8,091 bases of DNA from JAUVIB01 sp964424545 (GCA_964424545.1 CAYRJN010000175.1:1-8091), one strand, 5' to 3'. Positions 1 through 6,497 are shown, numbered from the stretch's first letter. Program-made: numbers and translations. Notes: generated by a model not told the origin, from the letters alone.

Positions 1-1002
1 TTTTATACGGTTTCCGGCGGACTCTCCGCCGTTATTATGACGGATGTAGTGCAGATGATTATTATGTTTATCGGCGGCGGTGCGTTGCTGTTTTTGGGAA
101 TGTACCATGTGGGCGGCTGGGACGGACTCGTGGATAAAATCAGCATGATGGGTGATCAATATCAAAACCATTTCAAATTGGTCTTTCCTTCCGATACCGA
201 TACGCCTTATCCTTGGACCGGTATTCTTTTCGGGCTTACCTTTGTAATGGCCAATGCTTATTGGATTGGCAATCAAAGTATCGTGCAGCGTTGTCTCGCG
301 GCAAAAACCGAATGGCACGCTAAGGCCAGTTTAATTGTCGGTGCCGTATTAAAAATGTTCATTCCTTTAATTATTATTTTCCCCGGTTTAATCGCCGTTG
401 CCACCAATCCGGGGTTGGCAAACGGGGATGAAGCTGTTCCTTTACTGATACGTAATTTCATACCCCCCGGTTTACTCGGACTGTTGTTTTCCGCCTTCTT
501 TGCGGCTTTAATGTCCACCATCGATTCAACGCTAAATTCCACGGCAACCTTATGGACAAACGATATTTACCGTAAATATATAAAAAAAGGAGCGCCGGAC
601 GGCCATTATTTGAAAATGGGGCAGATTACAACCGTCGTCATTTTGCTTTTGGCGATGACTACTTCGCCCGTTTCATCCACCTTTCCCGGTATCTATGTGG
701 CCATCCAAACTTTTCTCTCTTTTTTTCAAGGCCCTATCTTTGCCGTTTTATTATTGGGTATTTTATGGAAAAGAGCGACGCAATGGGGAGGCTTTTTCGG
801 TCTTGTGGGCGGCATCGCCAGTGCCATACTGCTATATATCTTTAAAAGTTCGCTGTTTACTATCGAAGATCCCTTCCTCTATGTTTCCTGGTGGTCCTTT
901 GTCAGCGCCCTTATCATTACCATTGGGGTTACTCTTTTTACAATGCCTTGGCCTCTTGAAAAAATCAAAGGGTTAATTTATCAAACATCTAAAATCGAAT
1001 AA
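1..1002 (+). CDS. Sodium:solute symporter (SSS/SLC5 family), 5' end missing
   Basis: This is the C-terminal 333 residues of an inner-membrane Na+/solute symporter; the reading frame is open from base 1, so the Met at base 37 is internal and not the start. The fragment begins with YTVSGGLSAVIMTDVVQ, matching the conserved 'GG..AV..TDV.Q' helix of the family. Further family marks follow: GNQSIVQRCLAAK at about residues 90-102 (the usual '.Q..VQR.L.AK' segment) and PPGLLGLLFSAFFAALMST at about 155-173. The latter continues into STLNSTATLWTNDIY. Ser172/Thr173 in MSTIDS fall where the second sodium site (Na2) Ser/Thr pair sits in vSGLT-like transporters. About eight to nine hydrophobic helices remain. 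The family usually has 450-600 residues, so roughly a third is outside the window. The substrate cannot be read from the sequence; sugars are common for SGLT-like members. The stop codon overlaps the Shine-Dalgarno of the next small gene. Confidence 0.93.
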   Translation, partial: FYTVSGGLSAVIMTDVVQMIIMFIGGGALLFLGMYHVGGWDGLVDKISMMGDQYQNHFKLVFPSDTDTPYPWTGILFGLTFVMANAYWIGNQSIVQRCLAAKTEWHAKASLIVGAVLKMFIPLIIIFPGLIAVATNPGLANGDEAVPLLIRNFIPPGLLGLLFSAFFAALMSTIDSTLNSTATLWTNDIYRKYIKKGAPDGHYLKMGQITTVVILLLAMTTSPVSSTFPGIYVAIQTFLSFFQGPIFAVLLLGILWKRATQWGGFFGLVGGIASAILLYIFKSSLFTIEDPFLYVSWWSFVSALIITIGVTLFTMPWPLEKIKGLIYQTSKIE

Positions 1003-1006
1003 GGAG
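1001..1006 (+). promoter_or_regulatory. Shine-Dalgarno AAGGAG that sets the start of the 69-residue protein
   Basis: AAGGAG lies five bases before ATG 1012 and overlaps the TAA of the symporter (1000-1002). It would lie on top of the alternative GTG at 1006, so ATG 1012 is the likely start. Termination of the upstream gene at the same spot suggests translational coupling. Confidence 0.7.
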
Positions 1007-1011
1007 TGATC

Positions 1012-1221
1012 ATGCTGAACTTTGATTGGGCTAACGGGATTTCCGCCGAAACGGCAAAATATATTATTATCGGATTCTTCGTTTTAATGGGTATTGCCGT
1101 TTCCTTTTTGCCGAGCGCCTATATTTACGCCGGCGTGGAAAACCCGCGTTGGTATCATAATCTGCGATTATGGGCCATAGGAGCGCTACTGATTATTAGC
1201 CTGACTTATCTCAATTTTTGA
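1012..1221 (+). CDS. Small two-helix membrane protein next to the symporter
   Basis: This encodes 69 residues with two hydrophobic segments, about 16-39 (KYIIIGFFVLMGIAVSFLPS onward) and about 52-67 (LWAIGALLIISLTYL). They are joined by a polar, aromatic stretch, ENPRWYHNLR. It starts 9 bases after the symporter stop, in the same frame and with its own strong ribosome binding site, so the two genes are almost certainly co-transcribed. I do not recognise a named family. Known SSS partners such as YjcH (DUF485, with ActP) and YhdT (DUF997, with PanF) are also small two-helix proteins, but they usually lie upstream of the transporter. It could be a comparable accessory subunit, or a split-off last helix of the symporter. 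Both roles are inference; the open frame, ribosome site and hydrophobicity are seen directly. Confidence 0.8.
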   Translation: MLNFDWANGISAETAKYIIIGFFVLMGIAVSFLPSAYIYAGVENPRWYHNLRLWAIGALLIISLTYLNF

Positions 1222-1375
1222 TCGGTTAATTCATAATTCGGGGTATGTGCGAAAATATAATATGTTATGATTTTATCAACAGAGATGCAATAGAGCGTCT
1301 GTATATAAAAATTGTTATTTATTGCAGCTTCATTGTGTTTTGCTTAAAACCCGTTATGGTAGAATTGTCCTGTCT

Positions 1376-1461
1376 TCGCCTTAAAAGGCGGCGTTAATCG
1401 TCGATTCATTAGATTTAGCCAAAATAGTAAATAGAGATTGCTTAACCTCGCCTTTCAAGGC
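1376..1461. repeat. Pair of similar short hairpins 73 bases apart
   Basis: CGCCTTAAAAGGCG at 1377-1390 is a perfect palindrome (6-bp stem, AA loop). GCCTTTCAAGGC at 1450-1461 has a 5-bp stem with a TC loop. Both are preceded by TC, giving the shared string TCGCCTT at 1376 and 1449. Neither is followed by a T-run, so they are not obvious terminators. They may be protein-binding sites, or remnants of an intergenic repeat family. Confidence 0.4.
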
Positions 1462-1514
1462 AAGCTCCGGGATCGCTCGCTTTACTTCCCGTTTGCGGCG
1501 AACTAAAAAAAATG

Positions 1515-1532
1515 AAAAATTTTAAAATTTTT
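1515..1532. repeat. 18-bp perfect A/T palindrome upstream of the secreted-protein operon
   Basis: AAAAATTTTAAAATTTTT equals its own reverse complement. It consists of alternating A and T runs, the kind of sequence that bends DNA or serves as an UP-element. It sits just before the putative promoter of the gene at 1616. In such A/T-rich DNA a chance palindrome is possible. Confidence 0.35.
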
Positions 1533-1533
1533 G

Positions 1534-1564
1534 TTGCATTGACGAAAAAAAATTGTTATTTTTT
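1534..1564 (+). promoter_or_regulatory. Possible Bacteroidota-type promoter of the secreted-protein operon
   Basis: TTG at 1534-1536 is followed after 20 bases by TATTTTTT at 1557-1564. This is close to the Bacteroidota pattern of a -33 TTTG and a -7 TAnnTTTG, with the final G replaced by T. An alternative sigma70-like -35, TTGACG (1539-1544), has no good -10 partner. The surrounding A/T runs make weak matches easy, so confidence is low. Confidence 0.3.
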
Positions 1565-1604
1565 TCTCTACCGTCCTGTCTAAAAAAATCAAATAGTAAA
1601 AATT

Positions 1605-1610
1605 AGGAGG
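1605..1610 (+). promoter_or_regulatory. Strong Shine-Dalgarno AGGAGG for the gene at 1616
   Basis: AGGAGG lies five bases before ATG 1616. It is nearly the full anti-16S complement and fixes the start codon; a signal peptide begins directly at that ATG. Confidence 0.8.
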
Positions 1611-1615
1611 TTGAA

Positions 1616-3043
1616 ATGAAAACAATCATTGTTCTGTTTGTCTTTGTTTACCTAATTTCGCATAGGGGGTATGCCCAGCCTTGGCAGTATGACTTCGGCT
1701 CTTCTACCGGATCGTTTACTACGGCGTCGAGCTCAAGTACAACATTTCTTCCGCAGCCGCCCAGCGGTGAAGATTTTGTACGTGTGGGAACAAGCGGCGG
1801 CGGATTATATCTTGATAATCCCGGAATTGCCGATTTTGGAAGCGAAAGCGAATTGCGGGGAACAGCATCGTCAACTACTTCGGTAAATAAGTTTAGCATT
1901 TATGATTACGGCGGTTCTACAACGTTTACCATAAAATTCAGCGTGCGCTTCGGCGGCGGCAGCGACGGAAGCTGGAGTTTTTTTCAGGGAGACGGGGCAA
2001 ATTTTTCAAACGGATCAAATTTTTATAATTCTCAAACTTTTACCGGATTACGCTGGAACTTCGGTTCGACAGATGCCATATCAACGCAATACAACAATGG
2101 TGGAACTTGGACAACTTTACCTGGTGTAATGGTTTCGCAAAACGTTAATTATACGGTGGAAATTTACGGCAATAACGGTTCTTCGACGATGGCTTATAAT
2201 TATAACGGTGCGCAAAGCGTTGCGCAAAATACCTTTGATCTTTGGGTAGACGGCGTTTTGGTCGGCGATGATTTAAGCAAATCACAGCTCTCCGATGGCA
2301 ATACTATTGATTCTTATATGTTTATCGGTCAAAGCAGTACGGGCAATGCGGCTATCATTTATATTGACGATATTACTTATACAAATATTGTTTCCGATCA
2401 GCCGCTTCCGGTTGAATTAAGCGCTTTTACGCTCTTCGCCGGCGATCGCTATGTGGATTTAAAATGGACGACGCAATCGGAAATGGATAATCTGGGCTTT
2501 GTCGTATTGCGCAGTAATAACAAAGATGGAGATTATACGGAGCTGGCATCGTATGAATATTTTGACCAATTAAAAGGCTCCGGGAGCAGTTCGGAAAAAC
2601 ACGACTATCATTTCCGCGACGAATCGGTTTTTAACGAGGCTATTTATTGGTATAAATTATACGATGTGGACGTGAACGGCGTCAGAACGGAACACGGTCC
2701 TTTAAAAGCCGCGCCAAGAGCCGATATTATCGAGGTTGGCGCTTTGAACGGTCCGACGGAATATCGACTTATGCAAAACTATCCGAATCCTTTTAATCCG
2801 TCTACAACCATTGCTTTCAGCGTCCCCCAAACAATAGAAAACGATAATGTTGTTTTAAGCGTCTTCAGTATTAACGGTCGCCTAATAAAATCATTTTTCT
2901 TTGAAAATATTTCCGGGGGGAATTACCAAGTTGTTTGGGACGGTAGAACGCAAAACGGTTTACAAGCTTCCAGTGGCGTTTACATCTATCGGATAAAAAC
3001 GCAGAAATTCAGCGATTTTAAAAAGATGATGCTGATTCGGTGA
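1616..3043 (+). CDS. Secreted protein with beta-rich (jelly-roll-like) domain, Fn3-like domain and T9SS type A sorting domain
   Basis: This 475-residue protein is exported by Sec and then probably moved across the outer membrane and anchored or released by the type IX secretion system. It has a signal peptide at 1-20 (MKTIIVLFVFVYLISHRGYA, cleavage before Gln21). A Gly/Ser/Asn-rich beta domain follows at about 24-257, with FLPQPP, SGGGLYLDNPG, SSTTSVNKFS, TFDLWVDG and IIYIDDITY. A fibronectin-III-like domain at about 262-366 begins LPVELSAFTL and includes LKWTTQSEMDNLGFVVLRS. The T9SS sorting domain at about 383-475 starts YRLMQNYPNPFNPSTTIAFS and ends in a basic FKKMMLIR. The beta domain resembles LamG/lectin-like jelly rolls and may bind carbohydrate, but no catalytic residues are recognisable. 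It is followed after 16 bases by a paralogue, so the two probably form an operon. The gene ends have ordinary codons and show no disruption. Confidence 0.88.
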   Translation: MKTIIVLFVFVYLISHRGYAQPWQYDFGSSTGSFTTASSSSTTFLPQPPSGEDFVRVGTSGGGLYLDNPGIADFGSESELRGTASSTTSVNKFSIYDYGGSTTFTIKFSVRFGGGSDGSWSFFQGDGANFSNGSNFYNSQTFTGLRWNFGSTDAISTQYNNGGTWTTLPGVMVSQNVNYTVEIYGNNGSSTMAYNYNGAQSVAQNTFDLWVDGVLVGDDLSKSQLSDGNTIDSYMFIGQSSTGNAAIIYIDDITYTNIVSDQPLPVELSAFTLFAGDRYVDLKWTTQSEMDNLGFVVLRSNNKDGDYTELASYEYFDQLKGSGSSSEKHDYHFRDESVFNEAIYWYKLYDVDVNGVRTEHGPLKAAPRADIIEVGALNGPTEYRLMQNYPNPFNPSTTIAFSVPQTIENDNVVLSVFSINGRLIKSFFFENISGGNYQVVWDGRTQNGLQASSGVYIYRIKTQKFSDFKKMMLIR

Positions 3044-3059
3044 TTTGCAGGCGTATGCA

Positions 3060-4148
3060 ATGAAAAAAATAGTTATATGGCTGATATTAAATGTCGCCTC
3101 TACTTTTGCTCAGACTTATATTTATGACTTCGGGGTGGAAAGCGGCGCGCATGAAGCGGATACGAGTACGGTTTTTCTGCCTCAGCCGCCGATTGGCAGC
3201 GCGCGCGTACGGGTCGGCTCGGGCGGCGGCGGTTTTTATTTGCAAAATCCCGGTTTAAGCGATTTCGGTTCAGACTCGGAGCTTAAAGGCGTTGCATCGT
3301 CCACTTCATCTGTGAATAAATTCAGTTTATACGGTTTACCAAACGCTAAACAATTTTATCTCGCTTTCCTTGTCCGTTTCAGCGGCGCCGCTTCGGGAAA
3401 ATGGTATTTATGCGCGGGTAGCGGTAACAGTTATTCCAATAACGCTCTGTTTCGCTCGGATCAAACTTTTCTGGCCTTTAGATGGTCCTATTTAGAAAGG
3501 GATTCTTTGTTATGCGAGTACCGGAAAGGCGGCTCATGGAAAAAACTTCCTACCGTTATGAGCAAACAAAACAAAATCTATTATGTGGAATTTTACGGTA
3601 ATAATAGCGGCGACAGTTTAACCTATCGGAAAAACGGCACACAAAAGCTAAATCCCAATAGTTTTGATCTATGGGTTAATGATTCTCTGCTTTCCGACAA
3701 CCTTTCCAAGGCTTTATTAGCGGATAGCCTTTTTATTAATGCCCTTATGTTTTACGGCGCCAACAGCGACAGCAATTCCGCCGTTATTTATCTTGATAAT
3801 ATTAGTTATGACGATTCGCTTGCAAACGAAGTGTCCGTTTTGGAAGAAAAATATATTTATCCGAGAAAAAGAGAGGAATTTATTTTATATCACAACTATC
3901 CCAATCCTTTCAATCCGTCCACTACCATAAAATTTTCACTCCCGCAAGGACAAAATCCTCTTTCGGTATTTTTAACCATTTTCGATGGCGCAGGTAATAT
4001 TATGGACAAAATTTATATAGGTCGTTTGACGGGCGGAATACATACCTATAATTGGGAAGCTAAAAAGAAGACGGCAAGCGGACAATATTTCATTCGTCTG
4101 CAAGCGGGCTCTTTTATCAAAAGCGCAAAAATGGTTTTGCTTAAATAA
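3060..4148 (+). CDS. Shorter secreted paralogue: same beta-rich domain plus T9SS type A sorting domain
   Basis: This 362-residue protein has a signal peptide at 1-17 (MKKIVIWLILNVASTFA, cleavage before Gln18). The same beta domain as its upstream neighbour spans about 19-251, with matching landmarks FLPQPP, RVGSGGGGFYLQNPG, ASSTSSVNKFS, SFDLWVND and VIYLDNISY. A short charged linker runs from 252 to 273, and the T9SS domain covers about 276-362 (ILYHNYPNPFNPSTTIKFS onward). The Fn3-like domain of the neighbour is absent. ATG 3060 is chosen because it opens a clean signal peptide; the in-frame TTG at 3045 would only add MQAYA. The ribosome site is weak (GCAGG), so translation may depend on coupling to the upstream gene 16 bases away. 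Two Cys residues (118 and 152) have no counterpart in the longer paralogue. Its last 8 bases overlap the end of the convergent HAD gene. Its function is unknown beyond surface export. Confidence 0.87.
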   Translation: MKKIVIWLILNVASTFAQTYIYDFGVESGAHEADTSTVFLPQPPIGSARVRVGSGGGGFYLQNPGLSDFGSDSELKGVASSTSSVNKFSLYGLPNAKQFYLAFLVRFSGAASGKWYLCAGSGNSYSNNALFRSDQTFLAFRWSYLERDSLLCEYRKGGSWKKLPTVMSKQNKIYYVEFYGNNSGDSLTYRKNGTQKLNPNSFDLWVNDSLLSDNLSKALLADSLFINALMFYGANSDSNSAVIYLDNISYDDSLANEVSVLEEKYIYPRKREEFILYHNYPNPFNPSTTIKFSLPQGQNPLSVFLTIFDGAGNIMDKIYIGRLTGGIHTYNWEAKKKTASGQYFIRLQAGSFIKSAKMVLLK

Positions 4149-4794
4149 GGCTGCGCGCTTCGTGCAGGCTGCGTACGGTAAAATCGGCGAGCTCTTCTAA
4201 CTTATGGTCGTCCATATAAGGGTTTTTCAAAGCGATACAACTCAGCCCGGCGGCCTTGGCAGCGCTTAGGCCGGTAACGGAATCTTCGATAGCGATAACT
4301 TCGGAGGAATCAAGGTTGAGTTCGTTTACGGTTTTTAAGTAGATATCCGGCGCCGGTTTGGTGGCGGGAACGTCGTGTCCGCTGCACATTACCGTAAATT
4401 TATCGCGGATTCCCAATTTGTCTGTAATAATATCTATCTGTTGCCAGGGAGAAGAGGATGCGAGAGCGGTTACGATATTGTCCCTATGCAGATGATCCAT
4501 TAATTCGTTAAATCCGTCGATGGCTTCCAACGGGCGGGTTTTAAGCAAATCAACATAAATATCGTTACGCTGCTTGATGCGTTTTTCAGCTTGCGATATG
4601 TCTTCCTTTAATACGCTTTCGACTATCTCCCGAATATTTTCTTCGATGGAGACGCCGACAAAAGAATGAAACAGCTCATCGTCTCCGGGGATATTCAACT
4701 TCTTAAAAAAAATATGATAAGCTTCGATATGCAGCGGTTCGGTATCCACAATTACGCCATCCATATCGAAGATAACCGCTTTAATATTTCCCAT
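4141..4794 (-). CDS. HAD-superfamily phosphatase/phosphomutase, beta-phosphoglucomutase-like
   Basis: This 217-residue cytoplasmic enzyme of the haloacid dehalogenase superfamily would form a phospho-aspartate intermediate on a small phosphorylated metabolite, probably a sugar phosphate. All four HAD motifs are visible. Motif I is FDMDGV with nucleophile Asp10 and acid/base Asp12; motif II is Ser113 in ALASSS; motif III is Lys146 in TKPAPD; motif IV is Glu170-Asp171 in IEDSVTG. A helical cap lies at about 18-90, as in subfamily I. Thr18 and His22 line up with Thr16 and His20 of Lactococcus lactis beta-phosphoglucomutase. The cap arginine after GVS (Arg49 there, which holds the distal phosphate) is Ile50 here, so a phosphatase of the YniC type is equally possible. 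ATG 4794 is chosen because it puts the first motif at the usual distance; the frame runs on upstream to a TTG at 4863 with no supporting ribosome site. The gene is single, convergent with the secreted-protein operon. Confidence 0.9.
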   Translation of the reverse strand: MGNIKAVIFDMDGVIVDTEPLHIEAYHIFFKKLNIPGDDELFHSFVGVSIEENIREIVESVLKEDISQAEKRIKQRNDIYVDLLKTRPLEAIDGFNELMDHLHRDNIVTALASSSPWQQIDIITDKLGIRDKFTVMCSGHDVPATKPAPDIYLKTVNELNLDSSEVIAIEDSVTGLSAAKAAGLSCIALKNPYMDDHKLEELADFTVRSLHEARSLI

Positions 4795-4832
4795 ATTGGT
4801 ATCCGTTAATGATTTTGTTTTTTCGTGAGCGG

Positions 4833-4864
4833 CAAAGATAGGAAAAATCAATATTCGGCACAAT
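4833..4864 (-). promoter_or_regulatory. Candidate Bacteroidota-type promoter for the HAD gene
   Basis: On the minus strand ATTG (4864-4861) is followed after 20 bases by TATCTTTG (4840-4833), an exact match to the TAnnTTTG -7 consensus of Bacteroidota with the usual spacing. It lies 38-70 bases before the ATG. It abuts the T-run of the preceding terminator, so the HAD gene has its own promoter directly after the upstream unit ends. Confidence 0.5.
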
Positions 4865-4898
4865 AAAAAAAAGCCCTTTTACAAGTGTAAAAGGGCTT
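4865..4898 (-). terminator. Intrinsic terminator of the outer-membrane protein gene
   Basis: AAGCCCTTTTAC (4871-4882) pairs perfectly over 12 bp with GTAAAAGGGCTT (4887-4898) around a 4-base loop. Read on the minus strand, the hairpin runs into eight T residues (4872-4865). It begins 21 bases after the stop of the gene at 4920-6494. On the plus strand no T-run follows, so it acts in one direction. Confidence 0.88.
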
Positions 4899-4919
4899 TA
4901 CATTCAAGAAATTAAACTA

Positions 4920-6494
4920 TTAAAATCTAAAAACGGTTTGGACGATGGTTGTTTTATCGGATTCTGTTGAGGTTACCCTACCGTCGCCGTTTTTGTCCCA
5001 GTAAGTGATTCTATAATCAAGAAGAATAGCTGCGCCCGGCGCTAGCTCGTATTCAATCTGTAAACCGGTAATAGTGCCCGGCGATAATTCAAATAATTTT
5101 TTAACTTGATTTTGATAATAATAAGCGCCGGCGCGGTTAATTTTGGGAATCATCGATGTATTAATATCCAAATTACCGCGAATTGTATTCAGGTGTTTAA
5201 CATCGTTGCCCACGGTTGAGGAGAAAACCATATTTTGGTACTCGGCGCCGAAAACAATGAATTGACCGATATTAAAATTAGCGCCGATTACGTATCCTTG
5301 TGATTTTTGATTGATTTGCATTAACAAATCCCTTTTCGTTTTCGGGATGATCGTTCCGGAAGTATCCGTAACAAAAAATGCTCTGTCAACTTCATAGGTG
5401 GTATTAAAATATTCCGGCATAAATTTTTCCTGAAATATTCTATATTCTCCGTAAATGTCCATAAAAAGGAATTTTGCCCAAACACCCGGAACCGTAAAAC
5501 CGTAGCCGCCGTCATAGCCGAATTTTGCCGCCTGAGAGTAAAGAACTAAATTCAAATAATCATATTGAATGAGGGGATAAGAAATATCTAAGGCATAAGC
5601 GATTTGTTCTTTGTCTTTTGCCGTATTGGTATTAAACGGCGCCTTTTTGAGCAAACTGTCGGCGAAATAAATATCATTGTCGGAAATATTGGGATCTTGT
5701 GAATTGTCCGTATATCCGTTGCCGTCCCTATCCGGATCTATACTGTCCGGTACGCCGTCGCCGTCCGTATCAACGGCATAGCCTGCATCTTTAGGAAAGT
5801 CGTCCACATTATCCGGTACACCATCGCCGTCTTTATCTCTTAAAGATTTATACTGATTGCGATCATATACCGAACTGATTCCAATTTGTAATTTACCGAT
5901 GATGTCATAAGATATTCTGCCGGCAAAAAGTCCGCCTTTATCAAAGGTTTCGTTAATATTGTTTACAAAGACATCCATTCCCAAATTTCCGGCTTTAAAG
6001 CCCATTATTCCGCCTACGCGGATTACCGAGGGATACTGAATGGTATTGGCGTAACGGTTCATTAAAATACCGAACCCCAGTCGGTAATTATCGATAGCGC
6101 CTACTTTAACATAAAAGGGATCGCCCTTGCGCCCCCAACGCATATAGTAAATTTTTTCAAGAATATCTTGAGGCGAATCCCAATATTGTGATGCAATATT
6201 ACCTTCGCCGCCAATGTAGAGGGAAAGATCGAGCATCATGCCGAATTTACCGATGGAAAACTCGGGACGAATACCGATTTGATTGTAAACTTTACCGTCG
6301 ACAACTACCGCGCCTACGGCAGCGCCCATACTGAATCCGCGGTTGCCGGTATTTTGTTCCATAACGCTAACCGGAGAAGAGCCGTTTTGGTTGTCCGCGT
6401 TTTCCTGGTCGTTGTTACCGCTTTCCGTTGTTACCGTTTGAGAGATAAGAGATGTGGCAAATAACAAAATAAAAACAAAAATTAGACCTTTCAT
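4920..6494 (-). CDS. Outer-membrane beta-barrel protein with thrombospondin type 3 repeats and an EF-hand-like loop
   Basis: This 524-residue protein has a signal peptide at about 1-18 (MKGLIFVFILLFATSLIS, then Gln19) and an Asn/Gln/Ser-rich, probably disordered stretch at about 20-50. Alternating hydrophobic/polar strands typical of a transmembrane barrel follow at about 53-215 and 295-524, and the last residue is aromatic (TVFRF-end, Phe524), as expected for BamA-recognised barrels. Between the two halves, residues 220-263 carry three thrombospondin type 3 units (DKDGDGVPD, DTDGDGVPD, DPDRDGNGYTD), which bind calcium through their Asp side chains. A second calcium-type loop, DKNGDGRVTSTE (500-511), lies just before the final strand. 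I do not recognise a named family; porin-like transport or a structural surface role are both possible. It has a strong ribosome site, stands alone between a divergent promoter region and its own terminator, and shows no damage. Confidence 0.85.
   Translation of the reverse strand: MKGLIFVFILLFATSLISQTVTTESGNNDQENADNQNGSSPVSVMEQNTGNRGFSMGAAVGAVVVDGKVYNQIGIRPEFSIGKFGMMLDLSLYIGGEGNIASQYWDSPQDILEKIYYMRWGRKGDPFYVKVGAIDNYRLGFGILMNRYANTIQYPSVIRVGGIMGFKAGNLGMDVFVNNINETFDKGGLFAGRISYDIIGKLQIGISSVYDRNQYKSLRDKDGDGVPDNVDDFPKDAGYAVDTDGDGVPDSIDPDRDGNGYTDNSQDPNISDNDIYFADSLLKKAPFNTNTAKDKEQIAYALDISYPLIQYDYLNLVLYSQAAKFGYDGGYGFTVPGVWAKFLFMDIYGEYRIFQEKFMPEYFNTTYEVDRAFFVTDTSGTIIPKTKRDLLMQINQKSQGYVIGANFNIGQFIVFGAEYQNMVFSSTVGNDVKHLNTIRGNLDINTSMIPKINRAGAYYYQNQVKKLFELSPGTITGLQIEYELAPGAAILLDYRITYWDKNGDGRVTSTESDKTTIVQTVFRF
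5691..5837 (-). other. Thrombospondin type 3 calcium-binding repeats within the barrel protein
   Basis: Residues 220-268 contain three spaced Asp-rich units: Asp220/222/224/228, Asp242/244/246/250 and Asp253/255/257/263. Gly-Val-Pro follows the third Asp in the first two. The block sits between two beta-strand-rich regions, so it is an insert in a loop or a hinge between an N-terminal domain and the C-terminal barrel. Confidence 0.8.
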
Positions 6495-6497
6495 AAT

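Larger units (their letters stand above)
1222..1615. other. 394-base gene-free region between the symporter unit and the secreted-protein operon
   Basis: No convincing coding frame is present on either strand. The first 150 bases are A/T-rich without a clear hairpin-plus-T-run terminator for the upstream unit. Bases 1371-1500 are visibly richer in G+C and hold two related short hairpins and a third weak stem (CGGGA 1468-1472 with TCCCG 1487-1491). Bases 1501-1600 are extremely A/T-rich, contain an 18-bp palindrome, and probably carry the promoter of the gene at 1616. Confidence 0.6.

Noticed and set aside
273..542. Minus-strand open frame of 89 codons inside the symporter
   Set aside because: It lies fully opposite conserved transporter helices, has no ribosome site and shows no recognisable protein features.
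695..976. Plus-strand open frame of 93 codons inside the symporter
   Set aside because: Out-of-frame shadow of the transporter; its hydrophobic look comes from T-rich helix codons.
1441..1500. tRNA-like or structured RNA in the G+C-richer intergenic stretch
   Set aside because: Only short stems can be drawn; there is no cloverleaf, T-loop or known riboswitch core.
1648..1899. Open frames on both strands in the first secreted protein (also 1671-1886)
   Set aside because: They overlap the signal peptide and beta domain of a gene with a strong ribosome site, and have no features of their own.
3739..3930. Plus-strand 63-codon frame within the second secreted protein
   Set aside because: Shadow frame over the end of the beta domain and start of the T9SS tail.
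4151..4167. Hairpin CTGCGC/GTGCAG as a terminator for the secreted-protein operon
   Set aside because: The stem is short with a G-U pair, lies inside the HAD coding region and has no T-run after it.
4795..4863. Longer HAD protein starting at TTG 4863
   Set aside because: The extra 23 residues precede the family N-terminus, cover the promoter-like site, and the TTG directly follows the terminator T-run with no Shine-Dalgarno.
5321..5515. Minus-strand 64-codon frame in the barrel gene, and a plus-strand one at 6279-6464
   Set aside because: Both overlap the intact barrel protein and lack start signals.
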